Shown piece after piece: positions 51,251 through 59,437 of a stretch of DNA of 64,000 bases (position 1 is its first letter; each line of letters starts with the position of its first letter). Position numbers and translations under genes: made by a program. The notes beneath the pieces are model-generated. The model was not told the origin of the DNA and ran no database searches. It worked only from the letters and a program-made list of their open reading frames with translations. This DNA comes from Acidimicrobiales bacterium (lineage in GTDB: Bacteria > Actinomycetota > Acidimicrobiia > Acidimicrobiales > Iamiaceae), in assembly GCA_030447445.1 (NCBI GenBank), contig JAUJOW010000003.1:135133-199132 (forward strand), given 5' to 3'.

Positions 51251-52114
51251 ATGGCCGTGCTGGCGATCGTCGTGCTCGTCGTGGTGGTGAGTGCCTCGGT
51301 GGCGTGGCGGGCGGCCGTCACCGTGTGGGACGTCGATTCGCCCCAGGACGCCGTGGCCGTGGCCCGGGGGCGGCTCTACCCGGGCCGGGCCGTCTCGCTG
51401 GGCACGCTCCAGCGGCGCATCCTGCGCACCGCCGTGGGGAGCCGGGTGGTGTCGGTCCGGGGCACGTCGCTCGTCCCCTCGACCTTCGAGGTGGCGCTGC
51501 ACCCCGACGACCACGAGGCCCTGGCCGGGGTCCGCACGTGGATCGCCGGTGAGCTCGCCGCCGCCCTGGTCGACCGGGCCGAGGCGGAGGGATGGGAGCT
51601 CGAGGGCCGTCCCGTGGTCACCTTCGTCCCCGACGACCGCCGCCCGCCCGGCCGCCCGGCGGTGCGGGCCCGCCACGAGTCGGCCACCGTGCACCTGCCC
51701 GCCGACGCCGCTCGCGTGCCACTGGCGGCGACCGGCGCCCCGGCCCCCTTGGCGGTGGCCTGGTTGCGGCCTCTCGGCAACGAGGACCCGGTCCCCCTCA
51801 CCGGCACCCAGCCCGTGGTCCTCGGCCGGGGCTCGACGGCGTCGGTCGCGCTGGCGGTGGCCGCGGTGTCGCGCCGGCACTGCGAGCTGCGGCCGTCGGC
51901 AGAGGGCTGGGAGGTCGTCGACCTCGGCTCGATCAACGGCACCGAGGTGAACGGTCGGCCGGTGACGGCTCCCACGCTCCTCCACCCGGGCGACGAGCTG
52001 TGCCTCACCGAGGCGGTGCGGTTCGTGGCCGAGGCGGTCCACCCGCCCGCCCGGCACGCCCACGGCGACGTTCCCCTCCCGGCCACGGTCGCCGCCCCCG
52101 TCGAGGTTGGCTGA
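51251..52114 (+). CDS. Membrane-anchored FHA-domain protein with a DUF3662-like segment
   Basis: The 287-residue protein begins with one membrane helix (VLAIVVLVVVVSASVAW). A segment resembling the FhaA N-terminal domain follows (RTAVGSRVVSVRGTSLVPSTF, FEVALHPDDHEAL). The C-terminal FHA domain is complete: VVLGRGSTASVALAVAAVSRRHCEL, DLGSINGTEVNGRPV and LHPGDELCL. FHA domains bind phosphothreonine, so a partner kinase is expected outside the window. It is probably co-transcribed with the preceding gene. Confidence 0.85.
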   Translation: MAVLAIVVLVVVVSASVAWRAAVTVWDVDSPQDAVAVARGRLYPGRAVSLGTLQRRILRTAVGSRVVSVRGTSLVPSTFEVALHPDDHEALAGVRTWIAGELAAALVDRAEAEGWELEGRPVVTFVPDDRRPPGRPAVRARHESATVHLPADAARVPLAATGAPAPLAVAWLRPLGNEDPVPLTGTQPVVLGRGSTASVALAVAAVSRRHCELRPSAEGWEVVDLGSINGTEVNGRPVTAPTLLHPGDELCLTEAVRFVAEAVHPPARHAHGDVPLPATVAAPVEVG

Positions 52115-52557
52115 TCGCTGCAGGCCTCGTAGGACCGGCACCGACGGGGACGTCCAGAGCACGACCCCTACGAAGGCAGGAACTTGCCCCGGTGGTGCTG
52201 GCGACTAGAGGAAGAAGGGCGGAACCGCCAGAACGTGGAACCTCACGGACAAGCAGGAAACCTCATGCAGATTGCCGCGCTGCTCGACTAGGTCGTCGAG
52301 GTGCTCGGGCCAAGGCCTAAAACTCGTCCTCAGGCAGAGAGATCTCGACCGCCGCATCAAGTGACTCGCCATCGGAGCCTCGAACCGGCACACGCACTAG
52401 AGCACAGTGCCCGTGACCCGACCGCGGCCCCAAGGGACCGACACCTGATCTCCTAGTCGAAGGCCTGCCGTAGTCCTCCCTTACCACGGATCAGGCTGGT
52501 TGAACAGTGCGCCAAGGTGGGCGGCGACCTCGGCGTCGAGTGTTCGAGCGAGCGCTC
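52115..52557. other. Intergenic stretch without a supported gene
   Basis: This 443-base region has visibly lower GC than its surroundings and only short frames without ribosome binding sites or recognisable motifs. No tRNA, clear hairpin terminator or repeat was found. It may be remnant DNA at the edge of the accessory segment that continues to about 53.1 kb. Confidence 0.5.
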
Positions 52558-53070
52558 TCAGGAGCGGCCCCGCTTGAAGGTCGCGAGCGTGACCGGATAC
52601 CCCGCCCGGCGTAGCTCCTCGACCGTCGCTATCTGGTCGTGAGCGATGGCGTTCCGCAGGTCGTTCAACTTCGCGGATGTTGCCTGGTGGATAGGTGTCC
52701 TGGAGTTTCGGCGATTGAGCGCCGGCCACAGCTCGAGGCCGAGTCTGCCGAAGTCGCTACCCAAGGATCCCGGCTGAGCATTTCCCCTGTCGAGTTGCCG
52801 GCTCTCGGTCATCCTCCCGTGGACGACGTTTCGGACGGCTCCGTTGTCGGGCGCGGCCCACTCCGCGAAGACGTCGGCTGCTTCGTCGTGCAGGTCTCTG
52901 GCAAACCCTTGGAACTCGCTTGCGAGCCGGAACAAGAGCGACCCATTGAGTTGCCGCGTCGTCCACTTACGACCCGGGCCGGTTCCGGCGACCTGATGGT
53001 GCACGGCAACCAACTCATCCAAGTTCGACTGTCGTGGTCCCTCCCAGCTACTCAAAGCTTCCGACGACAT
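52558..53070 (-). CDS. HEPN-like hypothetical protein
   Basis: The 170-residue protein is mostly helical. It has LNGSLLFRLASEFQGFARDLHDEAADVFAEW, and near its end SAKLNDLRNAIAHDQ, where RNAIAH fits the R-x4-H motif of HEPN ribonucleases and HEPN-type substrate-binding helices. The base composition is less GC-rich than in neighbouring genes, suggesting acquisition. No nucleotidyltransferase partner is adjacent. The HEPN assignment rests on this motif and helicity only. Confidence 0.6.
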   Translation of the reverse strand: MSSEALSSWEGPRQSNLDELVAVHHQVAGTGPGRKWTTRQLNGSLLFRLASEFQGFARDLHDEAADVFAEWAAPDNGAVRNVVHGRMTESRQLDRGNAQPGSLGSDFGRLGLELWPALNRRNSRTPIHQATSAKLNDLRNAIAHDQIATVEELRRAGYPVTLATFKRGRS

Positions 53071-53163
53071 CGCCGCCTGACGCTAGTGCCGTCGATTCGA
53101 ACTGGTTCTCACCCGAGCTAACCTGACGAGGCGTCAGATCGCTGGTTGGGAGGGACGCACCGC

Positions 53164-54885
53164 ATGCTCGACCACCTCATCAAGGGCGGCACGGTGGTGG
53201 ATGGCACCGGTCAGCCCGGGCGCCGGGCCGACGTGGGAGTGCGGGACGGGCGGATCGTCGCCGTCGGTGCCGTCGACGAGCCGGCGGCCGAGACCGTCGA
53301 CGCCGACGGCCTGCTGGTCACCCCTGGCTTCGTCGACCCGCACACGCACTACGACGCCCAGTTGCTGTGGGACCCGGCGGCGTCGCCGTCCAACCTGCAT
53401 GGCGTCACCACCGTGGTCGGCGGCAACTGCGGGTTCACGCTCGCTCCGCTCCGCCCGACCGACGCCGACTACACCCGCCGGATGATGGCCAAGGTGGAGG
53501 GGATGCCCCTCCCCGCCCTCGAGCAGGGGGTGGGCTGGGACTGGACCACCTTCGCCGAGTACCTCGACCGCCTCGACGGCAACCTGGGCGTCAACGCCGG
53601 GTTCCTGGTCGGCCACTGCGCCCTGCGGCGCTACGTGATGGGTGACGACGCCGTCGGCTCGGAGGCCACCGCCGACCAGGTGGCGACCATGAACCGGGTC
53701 CTGGCCGAGTCGATCGAGGCCGGTGGCCTCGGCTTCTCCACCACGCTCTCGGGCACCCACACCGACGGTGACGGCGAGCCGGTGGCGTCGCGCTGGGCCA
53801 ACCACACCGAGCTGCTGGCCCTGTGCCGGACGGTCGGCGCCCACCCGGGCACCACCCTCGAAGGCATCGTCGACGGGTGCCTCGATCGCTTCGCCGACGA
53901 GGAGATCGACCTGCTGGTGGCCATGTCGGTGGCCGCCCGCCGCCCCCTCAACTGGAACGTGCTCACCGTCGACTCCCGGGAGCCCGACCGGGTGCCCCGC
54001 CAGCTCTCGGCCGGTGATGCCGCCGAGGCCGCCGGTGGCCGGATCGTGGCCCTGACCATGCCGGTGCTGGTGCCGATGAACATGAGCTTCCTCAACCACT
54101 GCGGGCTGTTCCTGATCCCGGGGTGGGCCGACGTCCTGCGCCTGCCGGTGCCCGAGCGCATGGCCAAGCTGTCCGACCCCGACACCCAGCGCTGGATGCT
54201 CGAGCGGGCGGCGTCGCCCGAGGCCGGTGTGTTCCGGCGGTTGGCCGACTTCGCCAACTACGTCATCGGTGACACCTACTCCCCGGCCAACAACGGCCTG
54301 AAGGGGGCCAAGGTGGCCGACGTCGCCGCCTCGCGTGGGCGCGATCCCTTCGCCACGCTCGTGGACATCGTGGTGGCCGACGAGCTGCGCACCGTGCTCT
54401 GGCCCATCCCGCCCGACGGGGACGACGCCTCCTGGGAGATGCGGGCCCAGGTGTGGGAGGACCCCCGGGCCATGCTCGGCGGGTCCGACGCCGGCGCCCA
54501 CCTCGACCGGATGTGCGGCGCGCCGTACACCACCCGCTTCCTCGGCGACATGATCCGCGGCCGCCAGCTGGTACCGGTCGAGCGGGCGGTGCAGATGATC
54601 ACCGACACGCCGGCCCGGCTGTTCGGGCTGCGGGAGCGGGGCCGCATCAGGGAGGGGTGGCATGCCGACATCGCCGTGGTCGACCCGGCCACGGTCGGGT
54701 CCGACCACGCCACGCTCGTCCACGATCTGCCGGGGGGGACGCCGCGCCTCACGGCGTCCTCGCAGGGGGTGGTGCGGGTGCTGGTGAACGGCACCGTGAC
54801 CGTGGCCGACGGCGCAGCCACCGGCGACCGCCCCGGCACCCTGCTCCGCTCGGGGCGCGACACCGACACCGTTTCCACTCCGTAG
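53164..54885 (+). CDS. N-acyl-D-amino-acid deacylase-type amidohydrolase
   Basis: The ATG at 53164 has GGGAGGG upstream and gives 573 residues. It belongs to the D-aminoacylase branch of the amidohydrolase superfamily: DHLIKGGTVVDGTG, GFVDPHTHYDAQLLWDP with the first metal ligands, VVGGNCGFTLAP with the conserved Cys, and GGSDAGAHLDRM with the late Asp. It hydrolyses N-acyl-D-amino acids or related amides. It lies alone between the HEPN-like gene and the repeat region. Confidence 0.9.
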   Translation: MLDHLIKGGTVVDGTGQPGRRADVGVRDGRIVAVGAVDEPAAETVDADGLLVTPGFVDPHTHYDAQLLWDPAASPSNLHGVTTVVGGNCGFTLAPLRPTDADYTRRMMAKVEGMPLPALEQGVGWDWTTFAEYLDRLDGNLGVNAGFLVGHCALRRYVMGDDAVGSEATADQVATMNRVLAESIEAGGLGFSTTLSGTHTDGDGEPVASRWANHTELLALCRTVGAHPGTTLEGIVDGCLDRFADEEIDLLVAMSVAARRPLNWNVLTVDSREPDRVPRQLSAGDAAEAAGGRIVALTMPVLVPMNMSFLNHCGLFLIPGWADVLRLPVPERMAKLSDPDTQRWMLERAASPEAGVFRRLADFANYVIGDTYSPANNGLKGAKVADVAASRGRDPFATLVDIVVADELRTVLWPIPPDGDDASWEMRAQVWEDPRAMLGGSDAGAHLDRMCGAPYTTRFLGDMIRGRQLVPVERAVQMITDTPARLFGLRERGRIREGWHADIAVVDPATVGSDHATLVHDLPGGTPRLTASSQGVVRVLVNGTVTVADGAATGDRPGTLLRSGRDTDTVSTP

Positions 54886-54917
54886 ATCCCGCTCCCCCCT
54901 CACCCTTCCCCCCGCTC

Positions 54918-54960
54918 ACCGTGCCCCCACGTCCGCAAACCGGACGCCCAGGCACGGTCA
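54918..54960. repeat. REP-like palindromic repeat, copy 1
   Basis: Outer arms ACCGTGC (54918-54924) and GCACGGT (54952-54958) enclose an inner hairpin CGTCCG-CAAAC-CGGACG (54930-54946). The 3' flank TCAG-CCGCC is shared with copy 2, which starts 60 bases later. Confidence 0.85.
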
Positions 54961-54977
54961 GCCCGCCTCCGGAGTTC

Positions 54978-55020
54978 ACTGTGCTCCCACATCCGCAAAC
55001 CGGACGCCGTTGCACGGTCA
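54978..55020. repeat. REP-like palindromic repeat, copy 2
   Basis: Outer arms ACTGTGC (54978-54984) and GCACGGT (55012-55018) and the inner hairpin CATCCG-CAAAC-CGGACG (54990-55006) match copy 1 with a few changes. Its last bases form the stop codon of the truncated AbiEi/DUF559 gene. Confidence 0.85.
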
Positions 55021-55782
55021 GGCCGCCGAGAGGCGCCAGCGCCCGGCGGCGACGACCGTGGCCGCCACCTCTGCCGGTGCGGTGGTCACGTGGGACCAGG
55101 TGAACCGGGCCACCCGGTAGCCGTGGGACACGGTCTGTTGGTCTCGGGCCAGGTCACGCTCGAGGTCGCGGAGCCGCGTGTGCCACCGGCGGCCGTCGGC
55201 CTCGAGGATGAGGCGCCAGTCCTCGATGAGGCCATCGACCCGGTGCCGTCCGCCCGGCCGCCACGGCAAGGCGGCCTGCCACTCGACCGGTGGTATCGGC
55301 GCCCCGGCAAGGGCGCGGCGCAGGGCCCGCTCGAGCTCACTCTCGGGTGGGACGTAGCCGTCGTCCCGCTCGGCCAGCAGGGCGCGCACGGCGACGATGC
55401 CACGAGGACCGCCGTGGCGGAGCACGTCGAAGCGGTCCCTCATCCGGTCGAGCCGGATCTGACCACCGACCAGGCCGGCGTCGAGCACCGCCTCCAGGCG
55501 ACGGTGCGGCACCCGGCCGGCGATGTCGAACGCGGCCTGTTCGGCGGTGACGACCCGGATGCGGTCGACGGTGGTCGTCACGGCGCGGTCCCAGCGGTGC
55601 ACCCGGGCCAGCCGGTTGCGAACCGACACTTCCGGGGCGACGGTGATCTCGGGAGCGCCCTGGCCGAAGCCGGGCAAGCCGTGGAGCGTCACCGCCGACT
55701 TCCCCGAGATGGCGGCGCCCTCCACGCTGAGCTTCGCCGCCTTCAGCGACTGGTGCCAGCTCGGGAGAGCGTCGGCCAGCAC
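55018..55782 (-). pseudogene. 5'-truncated AbiEi/DUF559-type gene
   Basis: The frame encodes about 254 residues from a GTG at 55782. It is clearly related to the protein at 35894-36850: SWHQSLKAAKLSVEGAAISG, HGLPGFGQGAPEITVAPE, PPESELERALRRAL and LILEADGRRWHTRLRDLERD. Homology also continues upstream in frame (RQWSRLAPSVYVL, to about 55830) without a start codon, and the first 45 or so residues of the family are missing. The stop codon lies within repeat copy 2, and copy 3 lies 5' to the gene. I infer a remnant brought in or trimmed together with the repeats. Confidence 0.7.
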
Positions 55783-55906
55783 GTAGACCGACGGTGCCAG
55801 CCGGCTCCACTGACGTCTGATGGTGACCGCCGAAGGCGGTCGCAGCCAGGGCGGTGGGTGGGGTCGGTGGACGTCTGACGGTCGAGGTCGAGGTCAGCAC
55901 CCGCTC

Positions 55907-55947
55907 ACCGTGCAGCCACGTCCGGAAGGCGGACGCCAGTGCACGGT
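55907..55947. repeat. REP-like palindromic repeat, copy 3
   Basis: Outer arms ACCGTGC (55907-55913) and GCACGGT (55941-55947) and the inner hairpin CGTCCG-GAAGG-CGGACG (55919-55935) keep the architecture of copies 1 and 2 with a different loop. It lies upstream of the truncated gene, next to the end of pyrE. Confidence 0.85.
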
Positions 55948-55976
55948 CACCCGAGCCCCCAAACCCGGGGCGAGGG

Positions 55977-56528
55977 TCAGGCGTCCCTCTCGTAGGGGAA
56001 GCCGAGGTCGGGGGCGGGGACGAGGGCGCAGTAGGCGATGCCGGCGGCGGCGGCCATGGCCGCGCAGGTGCCGCCCCGGTCGACCACGGGCACGAGCAGC
56101 ACCGGCTCGGCCCCGGCCACCCGCACGACGTCGGCGGCCTCAAGCATCGACACGCCGCGGGTAGCGGCGTCCTCGGTGATGGCCACCCGGTCGCCGGGGT
56201 CGAGAGCGCCGGCGATGCGACCGCCCCCGCCGTGGTCCTTGACCTCCTTGCGCACGCTGAACGCCTTGAGGGGCCGGCCCCGGGTGGCGGCCACGGCGGC
56301 GGTGGCGTAGGCGGCGGCGTCGGCGCCCATGGTCAGGCCCCCGAGGGCGGTCACGTCGTCGGGCACGATCGAGAGGAGGGCGTCGGCCACGAGCAGCATG
56401 CCGTCGGGCCGGCAGGTGGTCTGCTTGGCGTCGATGAACCAGTCGGTGGGCTTGCCCGACTTGAGCGTGAACTGCCCACGGCGCACGGCGTGGGTGAGCA
56501 GGTGGTCCCGGAGGGCGTCGAAGGCCAT
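55977..56528 (-). CDS. pyrE: Orotate phosphoribosyltransferase
   Basis: From the ATG at 56528 the product is 183 residues: FTLKSGKPTDWFIDAKQTTCRPDGM, GGLTMGADAAAYATA, FSVRKEVKDHGGGGRIAG and the PRPP loop VAITEDAATRGVSML. It makes orotidine monophosphate from orotate and PRPP. It starts 2 bases after purM, so pyrimidine and purine genes share an operon. Confidence 0.92.
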   Translation of the reverse strand: MAFDALRDHLLTHAVRRGQFTLKSGKPTDWFIDAKQTTCRPDGMLLVADALLSIVPDDVTALGGLTMGADAAAYATAAVAATRGRPLKAFSVRKEVKDHGGGGRIAGALDPGDRVAITEDAATRGVSMLEAADVVRVAGAEPVLLVPVVDRGGTCAAMAAAAGIAYCALVPAPDLGFPYERDA

Positions 56529-56530
56529 GG

Positions 56531-57564
56531 TCAGGCGAGGAAGCGGACGCCGCCGTCGCCCCGCTCGACGGTGCCGATCTCGACGGCGCGGTGGCCCTGG
56601 CCCCGCAGCACGTCGAGGGCCCGGAAGGCGTCGTCGGCGGGGACCACCACCACCATGCCGATGCCCAGGTTGAACACCCGGCGCATCTCCTCGTCGCTCA
56701 CGTCGCCGAGGCGGGCGATCTCGGCGAACACCCGGGGGGTCTCCCAGGTGCGGGGGTCGACGACGGCGTCGAGGCCCTTCGGCACGATCCGGGCCAGGTT
56801 GCCGGCGATGCCGCCGCCGGTGATGTGGGCGGCGGCCCGCACGTCGACCACCCGGCCGAGGGCACCGACGGCGGGGGCGTAGATGACCGACGGTTCGAGC
56901 AGCTCGTCGGCGAGGCTGTGGCGGGCGCCGTCGTAGGCGGGGTCGGCAAGGTTGCGGCCGGCGGCCTCGAAGAACACCCGGCGGGCCAGCGAGTAGCCGT
57001 TGGCCCGCAGGCCGGGCGACGGCAGCCCGACGAGCACGTCGCCGGCCCGGATGCGGTCGCTCGTGAGGAGGCGGTCGCGTTCGGCCACGCCGACGGCGAA
57101 GCCGACGAGGTCGAACTCCCCTGGTTCCATGGCCCCGGGGTGCTCGGCCATCTCGCCGCCGATGAGGGCGCAGCCGGCCTGGCGGCACCCTTCCACCACG
57201 CCCTCGACGAGCTGCTCGATGTGGTCGGGGTCGAGCTTGCCGACGGCGATGTAGTCGAGGAAGAACAGCGGCTCGGCGCCCTGGCAGACGATGTCGTCGA
57301 CGCACATGGCCACCAGGTCGATGCCGATGGTGTCGAACCGGCCGGTGGCCTGGGCGATGAGCGCCTTGGTCCCCACGCCGTCGGTGGACGAGACGAGCAC
57401 GGGGTGGCGGTAGCGGTGGCCGGACAGCTCGAACAGCCCGCCGAAGCCGCCGATGTCGCCGATCACCTCGGGTCGGAACGTCGAGCGCACCTTGGCCTTG
57501 ATGCGCTCGACGGCCTCCTCGCCGGCGGAGATGTCGACCCCGGCGTCCTGGTAGTGTGGCCCAC
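56531..57564 (-). CDS. purM: Phosphoribosylformylglycinamidine cyclo-ligase (frameshift at the start)
   Basis: The main frame gives about 335 residues: GVDISAGEEAVERIKAKV, GFGGLFELSGHRYRHPVLVSS, STDGVGTKALIAQ, DDIVCQGAEPLFFLDYIA and the C-terminal GGGIAGNLARIVPKGLDA. It makes AIR from FGAM with ATP. No start codon exists in frame: a GTG at 57564 is one base out of register with HYQDAGVDIS, so one base is probably missing at about 57556-57561. From this point rightwards the pur genes show repeated frame errors. Confidence 0.9.
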
Positions 57565-57578
57565 GCCGGCCGATTGGC

Positions 57579-59240
57579 CTACCGGGCCCGGCGGGCTTCG
57601 TCGGCGGGCAGGAGCGCCGCCTCGTCGATGAGAGTGGCGGCCGACGCCGATGTGCCCCCTTCGACATCGGCCGCCGCCGCCCCTTCGAGCACACCCTTGC
57701 CGAGCTCGACGGGCACCTCGATCGGGTAGTTGCCGGTGAAGCAGGCGTCGCAGAAGCCGCGGTGGTCGGCGCCGGTGGAGGCCCGCAACCGGTCGATGTC
57801 GATGTAGGCCAGGCTGTCGACGTTGAGGAACTCGGCGATCTCGTCGATGTCGCCGGTCGGCGGCCAGGAGCTCGGCGGTGTCGCCGAAGTCCATGCCGTA
57901 GAAGCACGGCCACCGCACCGGCGGCGAGGTGAGGCGCAGGTGCACCTCGAGGGTGCCGGCCTCCCGCAGCATCTTGACGAGCTGGCGTTGCGTGGTGCCC
58001 CGGACGATCGAGTCGTCGACCACGACGAGGCGCTTGCCGGCGATGTTCTCCCGCAGCGGGTTGAACTTCATGCGCACGCCGAGGGCGCGCATCTCCTGGC
58101 TGGGGGCGATGAAGGTGCGCCCGATGTAGCGGTTCTTGACGAGGCCGTGGCCGAACGGGATGCCGCTGGCCCGGGCGTAGCCCTCGGCGGCGGGGACGCC
58201 CGACTCGGGCACGCCCATCACCATGCACTCGGCGTCGGCCAGCGGGTCTCGGTCGCCTGGGCCTGCTCGGCCAGCATCGCACCCTGGCGGACCCGGGCGT
58301 GGTGGACGCTCTGGTCGTAGAGGCGAGCGTCGGGCCGGGCGAAGTAGACGAACTCGAACAGGCACAGCCGGGTCGGATGCGCTCGGCGGGGAATGGCCGC
58401 AGCGACGTCACCCCTGGTCGAGACCACCACCATCTCGACGACCTCGCCGGCCTCGGGCCCCGACGATGGTGGCGCCGACGATGCCGACACACCACGGCAT
58501 CGAGCGCCGGGCGCCCTCGGGAGCCCATTCGCCAGGTGCCGTCCTTGCGTCCCAGGCGACCTCCCCGTCGACGGGCGCAGGCCAGGGCACCGAGGCACAG
58601 GGGCCGCAGCCGTAGACCCGGTCGGTGTCCATCAGCACCACGGAGAAGGCGCCCTCGAGGCGGGGCAGCACCCGCCATCAGGGGGCTGGGCGGCGGCTCC
58701 ATGGCGGGTCGACCGGCGGAACGGACGTCGACCCGGCGACGCTCGCGGTCGGGGTCGACGTCGGGGTCGAGGAGTTGATCCGCCTCGAGCAGCTCGGCGA
58801 TCAGGTCGCTGTCACTGGTGACCGTGCCGGGCAGCATGCCGTTCTCGGCGGCCAGCTTGTCGGTGTTGACCAGGTTGCCGTTGTGGCCCAGGGCGAACTG
58901 GTGGTCGCCGATGTTGCGGAACACCGGCTGGGCGTTGCGCCAGGTGCTCGACCCGGTGGTGGAGTAGCGGGTGTGGCCGATGGCGAAGTGACCGGTGAGG
59001 GGGGCGAGGGTGCGGTCGTCGAAGACGTTGGAGACGAGCCCCATGTCCTTCACCACGGTGATCTGCTCACCGTCGCTGACGGCCATGCCCGCCGACTCCT
59101 GGCCCCGGTGTTGGAGGGCGTAGAGTCCCGAGGAAGGCCAGGTGGGCGACGGGCTGGTCGGGGCGACCACGCCGAAGAGGCCACACGCCTCCTTCGGCGA
59201 GTCGTCGAAGGCGCCGCTCGCCGACGGGTCACCCCATCAT
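57579..59240 (-). CDS. purF: Amidophosphoribosyltransferase, several frameshifts
   Basis: Pieces in all three frames join into a normal PurF of about 500 residues. The N-terminal nucleophile is in EACGLFGVVAP, then LYALQHRGQESAGMAVSDGE, TRYSTTGSSTWRNAQPV, GVPESGVPAAEGYARASG, IGRTFIAPSQEMRALGVRMK, the PRPP loop RLVVVDDSIVRGTT and the end FCDACFTGNYPIEVP. Two of the shifts near 59125-59150 cancel each other, a missing C in a CCCC run and an extra G in a GG run. Removing one G from GGGG near 59235 gives an in-frame ATG. It commits PRPP to purine synthesis. Confidence 0.88.
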
Positions 59241-59437
59241 CGCACGACGGGTCGGCGAACCCACCCATCGTCGAGGTGATCGGGGCCCGACGGCCAGTTC
59301 GGCTTCGTGCTCTCCAGCCTCGTCCTCCAACACATGCCCGTCGCCGCCGAAGGGATACCTGGGACGCTCGCCCCGTCCCGCCCCCGGCGGCGCGCTCGTG
59401 GTGCAGATCCCCTCGGGCCGAGCGCCCAGGGCGCAGG

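Noticed and set aside
52205..52393. A 62-codon reverse frame in the 52.1-52.6 kb gap
   Set aside because: No ribosome binding site, no recognised motif and no supporting context were seen.
54918..55020. The two adjacent repeats as a CRISPR array
   Set aside because: There are only two adjacent copies, both palindromic and imperfect, the third copy is nearly 1 kb away, and there are no cas genes.
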